From positions 1 through 64,000 of the forward strand of contig JAJEFE010000070.1 of NCBI GenBank assembly GCA_022820625.1: 64,000 bases of DNA. Reading direction: 5' to 3'. Under the pieces are notes generated by a model. That model did no database searches and had not been told where the DNA came from. It saw only the letters and a list, made by a program, of their open reading frames with translations. The stretch is from Gammaproteobacteria bacterium (GTDB taxonomy: Bacteria > Pseudomonadota > Gammaproteobacteria > Steroidobacterales > Rariloculaceae). Positions 54,892 to 64,000 of this stretch are shown in pieces (the stretch's first letter is position 1; each line of letters starts with the position of its first letter). The translations under genes and the position numbers were made by a program.

Positions 54892-57519
54892 ATGCGCAGG
54901 CACATGAGACTCTCAGGCGCCCTTGGAGCCCTCTCGGGTGCGGGGTTGCTCGCCATCGTCGCGCTGATTTCCGGGGGCTACTTCTATGTCGCGCCGGGAC
55001 TCCCCCAGGCGGAAGAGTTGCGCGACATCCGCGTTCAGATTCCGCTCTCCATCTACAGCCGCGACGGACGGCTGATCTCACAGTTCGGCGAACGGCGCAC
55101 GCCGGTTGCCCTCGAGGACATGCCGCCGGTCATCGTACAGGCGGTGCTCGCGGCCGAGGACGACCGCTTCTTCGAGCATCCGGGCATCGACTACCAGGGC
55201 ACGCTTCGGGCCATCCTGTTGTTCGTTCTCAACGCCGGCGAGCCCGAGCAGGGCGGCAGCACCATCACCCAGCAGATCGCCAGGCAGTATTTCCTGACCC
55301 GGGACCGAACGCTGGTGCGAAAATTCAAGGAGTGGATTCTGGCGATCCGCATCGAGCGGGAATTCACCAAGCAGGAAATTCTCGACATCTTCCTGAATAC
55401 CACCTTCTTCGGCCAGCACGCCCACGGAGTGGCCGCCGCCGCACAGACCTTCTTCGGCAAACCGCTTGAGGAAATCAGCCTGTCGGATGCGGCCATCATT
55501 GCCGGCATACCCCGCGGACCCTCCATCTTCAACCCGATCACAAGCCCCGAGGCAGCCAAGCAACGCCGGGCCTACGTGTTGCGCCGCATGCGTGAACTCG
55601 GGTTCATTTCCACCGAGGAGCAGCGGCTGGCGCTGACCGTTCCCGTCGACGGCCGGCGTCACGGGCCCGAACAGCAACTGGACGCGCCCTACGTGGCCGA
55701 AATGGTGCGTGCGGAGATGATCCGGCGCTTCGGGCTCGCGGCCTACACCGCCGGCCTCAAGGTCACGACGACCATCGACAGCCGCCTGCAGCGCGCCGCG
55801 GACGACGCGCTGAGGGGCGCACTGATCGACTACGACGAACGCCACGGCTATCGGGGGCCGCTGGCGCGAATCCCGGCCGAGGCATGGACTGCCGCGTCCG
55901 GGAGCGACCCGGAAGGCGGTACCGGCGGCTTTGAACCAGCGGGCGGCAGCGATCCCGAAGCGGTCTGGAGCGCATTGCTGGCGGATTATGAGCCGGTGGC
56001 AGGCTACCGCACGGGCCTGGTGGTCGGCCTGGAACCGGTCCCTGCGAGTGACGATTCGTTGACGGCCGCCGCCGAAGTAGAAGCCGACATCTACAGCGCG
56101 GCTGCGGATGAAGATGCTCCTCCCATGGACGGCGACAATTTCCCGCAGAGACTCCGGGCAATGGTGTTCTTCAGTGATCTGGGGCGCGTACCCGTGGAAC
56201 TTGCGTCGGTGGGATGGGCCGCCCCCTACATCGACGAGAACCGCACCGGGAACCGCCCGGGCAGCGTGGCCGACATGCTCGCTCCCGGCGATGTCGTGCG
56301 TTTCCGGGAAACCGCGACCGGGGAACTGCGTCTGGGCCAGGTCCCCGAGGCGCAGGGGGCCCTGGTTTCGCTGGACCCCATGGACGGGGCCGTGACCGCG
56401 CTTTCCGGCGGCTTCGATTTCTTTCTCAGCAATTTCAACCGCGCGACCCAGTCCCGGCGCCAGCCGGGATCGGCGTTCAAGCCCTTCGTCTATTCGGCGG
56501 CACTGGACCGCGGCTTCACGGCAGCCTCGATCTTCAACGATGCCCCGATCGTGGAACCCAGTGCGGATCTGGAAGGATACTGGCGGCCGACCAATTACTC
56601 GGAAGGGTTCAACGGTCCGACGCGGCTCCGCGAAGCGCTGATCAAGTCCCTCAACCTGGTCTCGGTGCGTGTCATGCAACAGACCGGCCTGTCGCATACG
56701 GTCGACTACGTGAGGCGTTTCGGATTCGACGAACTGGCCGCGCCGATGAATCCCTCCATGTCGCTGGGCGCCGGGGGCGTGGCGCCCCTGGACCTGGCCG
56801 GCGGCTACGCGGCACTGGCAAATGGCGGCTCGTACGTGGAGCCCTACATTATCGACAAGGTAGAGGACGCTGATGGAGAGACGCTCTACGCCGCCGAGCC
56901 CGCGCTGGCCTGCAGAAATTGCGATGAGTCCGAGCAGCCCGAAGCAGAGCTGTTGCATTCGATCACCGACATCTACGGCGCCCGACCGCCGGCAGATCGC
57001 ATAGCGGATGTACAGAACATTTACCTGATGAACGACATGCTGTCGGACGTGGTACTCCGGGGAACCGGCGCGCGGGCTTATCGGGAACTCGGACGGACGG
57101 ACCTGCGGGGCAAGACCGGCACCACCAACGACCGCCGCGATGCCTGGTTCGCGGGCTTCAACGGGGACATCGTTGCCGCGGCCTGGGTCGGCTTCGACCA
57201 GGAGCGCTCCCTGGGCGACGGCGAGCAGGGCGCGCGCACTGCCCTGCCGATGTGGATCGAGTTCATGCGCGAAGCCCTGGACGGACGTCCCCTGAACAGC
57301 ATGGAGCGGCCCCCGGGGATTATCGATGTACGGATCGATCCGGCCACGGGCCTGGCGGCAAACAGCAGTGAAGCAAGCGTATTCGAGAAGTTCAGGATGG
57401 AGCACGCACCGCGTGCGCCGGCGCCCCGAATCCAGGCGCCGCAGGCGCCCGCGGAAACGCTGACGGGCAACCCGCTTCCGAGCACGGACGAAATCGTCGA
57501 ACCGGGCGGGATCTTCTAG
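54892..57519 (+). CDS. mrcA: Penicillin-binding protein 1A
   Basis: VLAAEDDRFFEHPGIDYQGTLRA, GGSTITQQIARQYFLTR; transpeptidase QPGSAFKPFVYSAALDRG, KTGTTNDRRDAWFAGF. Alternative TTG start 54829. Confidence 0.93.
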   Translation: MRRHMRLSGALGALSGAGLLAIVALISGGYFYVAPGLPQAEELRDIRVQIPLSIYSRDGRLISQFGERRTPVALEDMPPVIVQAVLAAEDDRFFEHPGIDYQGTLRAILLFVLNAGEPEQGGSTITQQIARQYFLTRDRTLVRKFKEWILAIRIEREFTKQEILDIFLNTTFFGQHAHGVAAAAQTFFGKPLEEISLSDAAIIAGIPRGPSIFNPITSPEAAKQRRAYVLRRMRELGFISTEEQRLALTVPVDGRRHGPEQQLDAPYVAEMVRAEMIRRFGLAAYTAGLKVTTTIDSRLQRAADDALRGALIDYDERHGYRGPLARIPAEAWTAASGSDPEGGTGGFEPAGGSDPEAVWSALLADYEPVAGYRTGLVVGLEPVPASDDSLTAAAEVEADIYSAAADEDAPPMDGDNFPQRLRAMVFFSDLGRVPVELASVGWAAPYIDENRTGNRPGSVADMLAPGDVVRFRETATGELRLGQVPEAQGALVSLDPMDGAVTALSGGFDFFLSNFNRATQSRRQPGSAFKPFVYSAALDRGFTAASIFNDAPIVEPSADLEGYWRPTNYSEGFNGPTRLREALIKSLNLVSVRVMQQTGLSHTVDYVRRFGFDELAAPMNPSMSLGAGGVAPLDLAGGYAALANGGSYVEPYIIDKVEDADGETLYAAEPALACRNCDESEQPEAELLHSITDIYGARPPADRIADVQNIYLMNDMLSDVVLRGTGARAYRELGRTDLRGKTGTTNDRRDAWFAGFNGDIVAAAWVGFDQERSLGDGEQGARTALPMWIEFMREALDGRPLNSMERPPGIIDVRIDPATGLAANSSEASVFEKFRMEHAPRAPAPRIQAPQAPAETLTGNPLPSTDEIVEPGGIF

Positions 57520-57563
57520 TGCTCCATCCAACCGGTCGTTACGTATCGGTTGGATGGAGCACC
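57519..57563 (+). repeat. Hairpin repeat copy B, perfect 16-bp arms
   Basis: GTGCTCCATCCAACCG gtcgttacgtat CGGTTGGATGGAGCAC at 57519-57562, followed by C; starts at the last base of the PBP1A stop codon. Confidence 0.8.
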
Positions 57564-57594
57564 AGCATGCGGTTCAGGGGAGGAGACAAACACC

Positions 57595-58188
57595 ATGGCC
57601 ACCTCCGACACGCTACGGGATCGGCTTGCGCATGAAGCTGCGCGGCTGATGATCGAACACGGCATCCGGGATTACGGACTCGCCAAACGCAAGGCCGCCC
57701 GCCGTCTGGGCGTGCGGGCCGCCTGGGCACTCCCCGGCAACGCTGAAATCGATGCACGAGTGACCGAGTGGCAGGAGCTCTTCGAGCCCGAAACCCATGT
57801 CCGGCGGCTTCGCGAGCTTCGCAGCCTGGCGCTTCAAGTCATGGACGCCTTTTCCGTGTTCAACCCACGCCTGGCGGGACCCGTGCTGAGCGGCGCGATC
57901 AACGTGAACTCGCCCATCGAAGTGCACCTGTTTACCGATGCTCCGGAGGACGTGGCGATGTCGCTTGACGCCCTGGGCAAGACTTACAGGGATTGCCAGC
58001 GCCGCTATCGCTATAACGGCCGCGGTGTATCGCTCATCCCGGGCTTTCGCTTCAACATCCGCGGCCAGCGGGTCGATGCGCTGGTGTTTCCGGACAAGGG
58101 CCTGAGGCAGGCGCCCATGAGCCCGGTGGACGGACGGCCCATGCCACGGGCGAACCGCGCCCGCGTGCGCGCCCTGCTGGACCAATAG
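57595..58188 (+). CDS. Conserved hypothetical protein, possibly nucleotidyltransferase-like
   Basis: GGGGAGGAG RBS; IEVHLFTDAPEDVAMSLDALGKTYRDCQRRYRYNGRG; no firm family. Confidence 0.55.
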   Translation: MATSDTLRDRLAHEAARLMIEHGIRDYGLAKRKAARRLGVRAAWALPGNAEIDARVTEWQELFEPETHVRRLRELRSLALQVMDAFSVFNPRLAGPVLSGAINVNSPIEVHLFTDAPEDVAMSLDALGKTYRDCQRRYRYNGRGVSLIPGFRFNIRGQRVDALVFPDKGLRQAPMSPVDGRPMPRANRARVRALLDQ

Positions 58189-58190
58189 CT

Positions 58191-59030
58191 CTACGGCGAG
58201 TACCCGGCCTGACCCGACGACCGCTTCCGCAGCCACGCGACCGTCCACAGCAGGCACAGCGCAAAGACAATCAGGAACGCGGCCACCGCCAGGATCGCCG
58301 GGCTGATGTTTTCGCGGATGCCGGCCCACATCTGTCGGGGAATCGTGCGCTGCTCGACGCCGGCCAGGAACAGCACCACCACCACCTCGTCGAACGACGT
58401 CGCGAAGGCGAACAACGCCCCCGAAATGACGCCTGGCGCAATCAGCGGAAGCTGAATGCTGCGGAAGGTTCGCACGGGACCGGCTCCCAGCGAGGCTGCC
58501 GCGCGCGTCATGTTGCGGTTATAGCCCGCCAGGGTCGCCGTCACGGTGATCACTACAAATGGCGTGCCGAGCACTGCGTGGGCCAGTATCAACCCCAGGT
58601 GCGTCTGTCCGAGACCAAGCCTGGTGTAAAAAAAGAACATTCCGGCGGCGGCAATGATCACGGGGGTGACCAGCGGGGAGATGAGAAATCCCATCACCAG
58701 GCGCCGTGCGGGCATATGGGGACTTGCAAGGCCGAGTGCCGCCAGGGTACCCAGGAACGTGGCCAGCAATGTCGCCGACGTACCGATGACGAGGCTGTTC
58801 GCCAGGGCGTTTGTCCACGCCTGGTCGGTCACCACTTCACGGTACCAGCGCATCGACCAGGCCTCGGGATCGAAGCGCAGCATGCCTTCGGTAAAGGTGA
58901 AATACGGTTCGGCATTGAAACTCAGCGGCAGGATCACGAGGATCGGCGCGATCAGAAACACCAGCACGCCCGCGCAGTAGCCCAGGTAAGCCACCCGCCC
59001 GATTTGTCCGACTCTGCCCGCGGCCTGCAT
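58191..59030 (-). CDS. ABC transporter permease, PotC-like
   Basis: LGTPFVVITVTATLAGYNRNMTRAAASLGAGPVRTFRSIQLPLIAPGVISGALFAFATSFDEVVV. Confidence 0.9.
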   Translation of the reverse strand: MQAAGRVGQIGRVAYLGYCAGVLVFLIAPILVILPLSFNAEPYFTFTEGMLRFDPEAWSMRWYREVVTDQAWTNALANSLVIGTSATLLATFLGTLAALGLASPHMPARRLVMGFLISPLVTPVIIAAAGMFFFYTRLGLGQTHLGLILAHAVLGTPFVVITVTATLAGYNRNMTRAAASLGAGPVRTFRSIQLPLIAPGVISGALFAFATSFDEVVVVLFLAGVEQRTIPRQMWAGIRENISPAILAVAAFLIVFALCLLWTVAWLRKRSSGQAGYSP

Positions 59031-59031
59031 G

Positions 59032-60228
59032 TCAGGTCACGCCGATGCGGCCGCCGGCGATGCGGTCGTAGAGGATGTACAGGGCGGTCACACAGACCAT
59101 GATGATCCCGCCCAGCGCCGATGCCAGCCCCCAGTTCAGCGACGTCTGCATATGGTAGGCGACCATGTTGGAAATCAACTGGCCGGTACTGCCTCCCACC
59201 AACGCCGGGGTGATGTAGTAGCCGATGGCGAGGATGAACACCAGCAGGGAGCCGGCGCCGACACCCGGGAGGGACTGCGGCCAGTAGACGCGCCAGAACG
59301 CCTGAGCGGACCCGGCGCCCAGTGACGCGGCGGCGCTCATGTGCGATCGCGGGATGGTGCGCATCACGGAGTAAAGCGGCAACACCATGAACGGCAGCAG
59401 CACATGGGTCATGGCCACGAAGGTCCCGGTCATGTTGTAGATCAGGGCCAGCCTCGCGTCGTCGGCAATGAACCCGGCAGCGACCAGCAGGTCGTTGATG
59501 ACGCCCTGGTTCTGCAGCAGCACGATCCACGAAGTCGTGCGCACCAGCAGCGATGTCCAGAACGGCACCAGCACCAGCGCCAGCAGGATAGCGCCGCGCC
59601 GCGGCGGCGAGTGCGCGATGAGGTGTGCAAGGGGATAGCCGAGAATGAGGCACAGCAGGGTCACTCCGAAACTCACCGCGAGCGTGCGCGTGAACAGCGG
59701 GACGTAGATACGCCGGTCCGGCGCCTGGCGCGCTACCGAACCATCGGGCAGGCGGGTCAGGTCGACCGCCGCCAGGTAGTGCCTGGTGGTGTAGCGCTCG
59801 CCGGCCGTGCGGAGCGCGTGCCAGGTTTCGATCTCCTCCCAGGCGGGATTGATCTCCACCATCGTTTCGCGCCAGGCGTCGCCGGAGGCGTCCCGCAACC
59901 GGCGCGCGGAAACGACCATCACGCTGCGCAGCCCGCCCTGCACGCGGTTGACCCGGCCGGCGACCTGGCCGATGGTCCGTTCCTCCTGCGCGACGAGCAG
60001 TTCCCGGGCAGCGGCCTCGAATACGGCTTCTTCCGGCACGCCCACGCCGTCCCAATCGTCCAGCAGGGCGATCGTTTCCGGCAGTACATCGGCAACCACC
60101 GGATCGTAGACGCTGCGCACCAGCATCGACACCAGGGGTGCGACGAAGGTGACGCCCACGAACGCCACCAGGGGCAGCGCCAGCCCCGCCGCGCGCAGAC
60201 GCGCTCGCCTCTCGGCCGCGCTACGCAT
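59032..60228 (-). CDS. ABC transporter permease, PotB-like, with large loop after TM1
   Basis: VPFWTSLLVRTTSWIVLLQNQGVINDLL, SAAASLGAGSAQAFWRVYWPQSLPGV. Confidence 0.9.
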   Translation of the reverse strand: MRSAAERRARLRAAGLALPLVAFVGVTFVAPLVSMLVRSVYDPVVADVLPETIALLDDWDGVGVPEEAVFEAAARELLVAQEERTIGQVAGRVNRVQGGLRSVMVVSARRLRDASGDAWRETMVEINPAWEEIETWHALRTAGERYTTRHYLAAVDLTRLPDGSVARQAPDRRIYVPLFTRTLAVSFGVTLLCLILGYPLAHLIAHSPPRRGAILLALVLVPFWTSLLVRTTSWIVLLQNQGVINDLLVAAGFIADDARLALIYNMTGTFVAMTHVLLPFMVLPLYSVMRTIPRSHMSAAASLGAGSAQAFWRVYWPQSLPGVGAGSLLVFILAIGYYITPALVGGSTGQLISNMVAYHMQTSLNWGLASALGGIIMVCVTALYILYDRIAGGRIGVT

Positions 60229-61342
60229 CGTGATCGTCGCCGGCGTCGAGCACGCGGCAGTCGGTCGGCGTCCAGCCGATCCGGATCTCGTCACCTTCCA
60301 GCACCGCGCCGTGGCCGACCATGTTCGGGATCTTGGCGATGAAGTCCTTCCGGCCGCACGCGTGTACGCGGATCCTCAGGTGATCGCCCACGAAGGTGAT
60401 GTCCCGGATGCGCGCGTCGAACTCGTTGGTATAGAGACCTGGCCGCGGCGCCACGGCAACCCGTTCGGGGCGAATGGACAGCGTCGTTGCGTCGCCGGGT
60501 TCGCAGGGCGCCACCCGAATGGCCTTCACGACCTGTTCGCCCACCTGGACCCGGCAGATGTCCTTGTCGATGGACAGGACACGACCGTGCAGGCGATTGT
60601 TCTCGCCGATGAAGCGCGCCACGAAGGACCGTTCCGGCTCCTCGTAGAGCGACTCCGGCGGCGCCACCTGCTCGATTCGCCCGTCCTTCAATACGGCCAC
60701 GCGATCCGACATGACCATCGCCTCCTGCTGATCGTGGGTCACGTAGACGATGGTCACGCCGAGAGTCTGGTGGATGCGGCGGATCTCGTACTGCATCTCC
60801 TCGCGCAGATGCCGGTCGAGCGCGCCCAGCGGCTCGTCCATGAGCACCAGGTCGGGCTCGAAAACCAGCGCTCGGGCGATGGCCACCCGCTGTTGCTGAC
60901 CGCCGGAGAGCTGGCCCGGATACCGCCCTTCAAAGCCTTCCAGACGGACCAACTGCAGCGCCCGCCGTACAAGATCCCCGGACTCGTCCCTGGACATTCC
61001 GCGCACGTCCAGCGGAAAGGCGAGGTTCCGCGCAACCGTCATATGCGGAAACAGCGCGTAATCCTGGAAGACCATGCCGATCCCGCGCTTGCGGGGCGGC
61101 AACGCATGCACCGAGCGCCCTGCGATGCGAATGGCGCCCGTCGTCGGCGCCTCGAATCCCGCGAGCATCATCAGGCAGGTGGTCTTGCCGGAACCGGACG
61201 GGCCGAGCAGGCTGAGAAACTCGCCCCGGCGCACCGTAAGGTTGAAGTCCTGAACGGCCATCACGCGGCCGTCGTAGCTCTTGCCTATGTTCTCGAATTC
61301 GACGTGGATGCCGTCACTCGCCGGACGTTCTGCGTTTGCCAT
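60221..61342 (-). CDS. ABC transporter ATP-binding protein, PotA-like
   Basis: [56 protein letters not shown]-like C-terminus. Confidence 0.92.
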   Translation of the reverse strand: MANAERPASDGIHVEFENIGKSYDGRVMAVQDFNLTVRRGEFLSLLGPSGSGKTTCLMMLAGFEAPTTGAIRIAGRSVHALPPRKRGIGMVFQDYALFPHMTVARNLAFPLDVRGMSRDESGDLVRRALQLVRLEGFEGRYPGQLSGGQQQRVAIARALVFEPDLVLMDEPLGALDRHLREEMQYEIRRIHQTLGVTIVYVTHDQQEAMVMSDRVAVLKDGRIEQVAPPESLYEEPERSFVARFIGENNRLHGRVLSIDKDICRVQVGEQVVKAIRVAPCEPGDATTLSIRPERVAVAPRPGLYTNEFDARIRDITFVGDHLRIRVHACGRKDFIAKIPNMVGHGAVLEGDEIRIGWTPTDCRVLDAGDDHDA

Positions 61343-61440
61343 GTGGAATTTCCGGGCAGAATCCGCCGGGGACCATAGCACCGGAACCCGCAGCCGTCAC
61401 CCCGGCGCAGGACCGGTCAAGACCGGGCGTGTATCGAAAA

Positions 61441-62739
61441 CTAGCGCTGATCGACCAGCACGTAGTCCCGCTGTGCCGGCCCGATGTAGAGCTGCCGGGG
61501 CCGACCGATCCGCGACTCCGGATCGCGCACCATCTCGCGCCAGTGCGCCACCCAGCCGACGGTGCGGGCGATGGCGAACAACACGGTGAACATGGACTTC
61601 GGGATCCCCAGCGCCCGGTAGATGATCCCCGAGTAGAAATCCACGTTGGGATACAGGTTCTTCTCGATGAAGTACTCGTCCTTCAGCGCGATCTGTTCCA
61701 GTTCCAGCGCCAGTTCGAACAGCGGACCGTCCTGACTGGCGCCGAGCTTCTCCAACAGCCGGTGGCACATGCGGCGGATGATGGCCGCGCGCGGATCGTA
61801 GTTCTTGTAGACCCGATGCCCGAATCCCATCAGCCGGAACGGATCGTTCCGGTCCTTGGCCCGGTCGACGTATTCCCGGATTCGGCTCCGGTCGCCGATC
61901 TCCTCCAGCATGTTGATCACCGCCTCGTTGGCGCCGCCGTGGGCCGGCCCCCAAAGCGCGGAGATCCCCGCGGAGATGGCCGAGTAGGGATTGGTGCCGG
62001 AACTGCCTGCAAAGCGTACGGTGGACGTGCTGCAATTCTGCTCATGGTCGGCATGAAGGATAAACAGCAGGTCCAGGGCCTGCGCGGCGACCGGGTCGAT
62101 CTCGTACGGAGCCGGCGGAACCGAGAAGAACATGTGCAGGAGGTTGCTGCAGTAGTCCAGCTCGTTCCTCGGGTACACGAAGGGCTGGCCCAGGGAATGC
62201 TTGTAGGCCGCCGCGGCGATCGTCGGGATCTTGGCGATGATGCGGTGCGCGAAGATGTCGCGATGCCTGGCGTTCTGGATGTTCATGCTGTCGTGGTAAA
62301 ACGCCGACATGCAGGCGACAACGCCCGAGACCATCGCCATCGGGTGCGCGTCGTGGTGGAAACCGTTGAAAAACCGCAGGAACGACTCGTTGAGCATCGT
62401 ATGGGTGCGGATGGCCATGTCGAACTCCGCCAGTTCAGCGGGTTTCGGCAGTTCGCCGTACAGCAACAGGTACGCGACTTCGATGAAAGTCGATTGCTCG
62501 GCAAGCTGCTCGATGGGATAGCCGCGGTAGTGCAGGACCCCCTGCTCGCCGTCGATGTAGGTGATGGTGCTGGAGCAGGAGGCGGTGGCGCCGAAGCCCG
62601 GATCGTAGGTGAATACGCCTTGATTTCTGTATAGCTGGGAAATTTCAAGAACATTCGGCCCGGCGGTGCCGGAGCGCTCCCGCAACTCCATTTCCGCGCC
62701 GGAACCGGCTTCAACCACACTGTAGCGCCTTTCGCCCAT
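61441..62739 (-). CDS. gltA: Citrate synthase (type II)
   Basis: [68 protein letters not shown]. Confidence 0.95.
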   Translation of the reverse strand: MGERRYSVVEAGSGAEMELRERSGTAGPNVLEISQLYRNQGVFTYDPGFGATASCSSTITYIDGEQGVLHYRGYPIEQLAEQSTFIEVAYLLLYGELPKPAELAEFDMAIRTHTMLNESFLRFFNGFHHDAHPMAMVSGVVACMSAFYHDSMNIQNARHRDIFAHRIIAKIPTIAAAAYKHSLGQPFVYPRNELDYCSNLLHMFFSVPPAPYEIDPVAAQALDLLFILHADHEQNCSTSTVRFAGSSGTNPYSAISAGISALWGPAHGGANEAVINMLEEIGDRSRIREYVDRAKDRNDPFRLMGFGHRVYKNYDPRAAIIRRMCHRLLEKLGASQDGPLFELALELEQIALKDEYFIEKNLYPNVDFYSGIIYRALGIPKSMFTVLFAIARTVGWVAHWREMVRDPESRIGRPRQLYIGPAQRDYVLVDQR

Positions 62740-62917
62740 ACGTCGCACCTGTTCCTTCGGAATTGTTTGACCGTCCTCGGCCGGAGCGGCCTTGGTCACG
62801 GCGTATGCGCTTCGCACGGGCCGAGAGCCGTCAAGCGCATCAGAACTTTTTATTATAACAGGCTAGTGAGCCGCTTGGGGGCTCAATTTCGAGTGAATTC
62901 GGGTGAACTTCTATTAA

Positions 62918-63142
62918 TTATTGTCGTTCGCGCGCAACAGACGAGCGGCTGTAGCGCCTGCGGAACTTGTCGACGCGCCCACCCGTATCGACGATCTTCT
63001 GCGTGCCGGTATAGAAGGGATGACAGGCGGAACAGATTTCCACGCGCAGATCCTTGCCCAGCGTGGACCGGGTTGCGAACTCGTTGCCGCAGCCACAGGT
63101 CACCTTGATTTCGGCGTAGGCCGGATGGATGTCGGCTCTCAT
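62918..63142 (-). CDS. rpmE: 50S ribosomal protein L31, zinc-ligand form
   Basis: [64 protein letters not shown]. Confidence 0.96.
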   Translation of the reverse strand: MRADIHPAYAEIKVTCGCGNEFATRSTLGKDLRVEICSACHPFYTGTQKIVDTGGRVDKFRRRYSRSSVARERQ

Positions 63143-63230
63143 GATCGGACAGTCCAGCGGGAAAGGCGCGAGAGCATACTGCCCCCGGCAGCGAATGACA
63201 AGCAGCCGGAGATGGCGGCGGCCAGCGGCG

Positions 63231-63845
63231 TCAGCCGGTTGCCGTCAGCTCCCGAAGCGCTTTCTCGATCTGTGCCAGCGCCTGCCCGCGGTGGCTGACG
63301 CGGTTCTTGACTTCTGCCTTCAACTCCGCTGCAGTGGCGCCCAGGCGCGGGTCGAAGAAAACCGGATCGTAGCCGAATCCCGACGTGCCGCGCGGTTCGC
63401 GCACGATCGATCCGCGCCACTCGCCCGTACCTATAAGCGGCATCGGATCGTCCCAGCGCACCAGCGCCACCACCACGCAGCAAAACCGCGCCCCGCGATC
63501 GGGGCCGGACACATCCTCCATCAGTTCGAGCAGCTTGGCGATGTTCGCCCGCGAACCACCGCCATCGGCGAAACGGGCCGATCGCACGCCCGGAGCGCCG
63601 TCCAGGGCGTCCACAGCCAGGCCGGAGTCGTCCGCGATGGCCGCGAGCCCGGTCGCGGCGGCCGCGTGGCGCGCCTTGAGCAAAGCGTTTTCCAGAAAAG
63701 TCCGGCCGGTCTCTTCGGGCGACTCGAGGCCGAACTCGTTCCTCGCCACCAGGGTAATGCCCGTCGGCGCAAGCAATGCCTCGAGTTCCGAAAACTTGCC
63801 CGTGTTGCCGCTGGCGAAAATCCACCGACCGGCCCGGTCAGTCAC
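63231..63845 (-). CDS. rdgB: XTP/dITP diphosphatase (HAM1 family)
   Basis: [63 protein letters not shown]. Confidence 0.95.
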   Translation of the reverse strand: MTDRAGRWIFASGNTGKFSELEALLAPTGITLVARNEFGLESPEETGRTFLENALLKARHAAAATGLAAIADDSGLAVDALDGAPGVRSARFADGGGSRANIAKLLELMEDVSGPDRGARFCCVVVALVRWDDPMPLIGTGEWRGSIVREPRGTSGFGYDPVFFDPRLGATAAELKAEVKNRVSHRGQALAQIEKALRELTATG

Positions 63846-64000
63846 CGCTTCAGCACCTCGGACTGCGCCTCGAGCAGTCGGCTCGTCCCCAGCGAGGCCA
63901 GATCGAGGAGCCGGTCCAGTTCCCCCCGCCGAAAGGCATGTCCCTCCGCCGTTCCCTGTACTTCGATGTACCCGCCGGCGTCATTCATCACCACGTTCAT
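63842..64000 (-). CDS. rph: Ribonuclease PH, C-terminal part (runs off window)
   Basis: Reverse-strand reading [56 protein letters not shown] overlap with rdgB. Confidence 0.85.
   Translation of the reverse strand: MNVVMNDAGGYIEVQGTAEGHAFRRGELDRLLDLASLGTSRLLEAQSEVLKR

Noticed and set aside
55078-57531. 817-aa minus-strand ORF
   Set aside because: Fully antisense to PBP1A, whose catalytic motifs are clear; Arg/Gly/His-rich translation with no domain, a typical GC-rich shadow ORF.
57519-57563. Simple rho-independent terminator for PBP1A
   Set aside because: Strong stem but no following T-tract, and a related copy lies upstream of aroK in a non-terminator position; reported as a repeat instead.
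62852-62857. Reverse-strand TATAAT upstream of gltA
   Set aside because: Good -10 match but no convincing -35 at 16-18 bp spacing, so not listed as a promoter feature.

Overview
The window is a GC-rich, probably gammaproteobacterial chromosome segment with two halves, judged from ORF content without database searches. About 0.2-36.5 kb is an accessory-looking catabolic region: two TonB receptors, MFS and NhaC-type transporters, VOC proteins, a cytochrome c/FAD-oxidase set, DUF1838/DUF1330/nitrilase genes, a GntR-UTRA regulator, two CoA-transferase + HMG-CoA-lyase-like pairs, a LeuC/LeuD-like pair, a CpeT/CpcT-like protein, and a LysR-associated cupin/hydantoinase/amidase/Asp-Glu-racemase-family/hydrolase/methylcitrate-synthase-like group. 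About 36.8-64 kb is mostly core: ppk2, cinA-like, ppc, ybbA/tesA, fadD, DUF445, pyrF, dgt, aroB, aroK, pilMNOPQ, PBP1A, a potABC-like transporter, gltA, rpmE, rdgB, and the 3' end of rph. The observations most worth following up are: (1) a recurrent AT-rich TTGATATA-type dyad in at least six intergenic positions of the catabolic half, including upstream of gntR; (2) the LysR-associated amide/imide-type cluster, whose Asp/Glu-racemase-family member lacks an N-terminal-half cysteine and whose alpha/beta hydrolase has His at the nucleophile position; (3) two repeat families whose direct copies bracket defined gene blocks (ppk2-cinA; DUF2237-pil-PBP1A); (4) several gene remnants (amine oxidase, VOC, AAA ATPase, aldehyde dehydrogenase) suggesting ongoing erosion. 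No CRISPR array, rRNA, tRNA or intact transposase was recognised.
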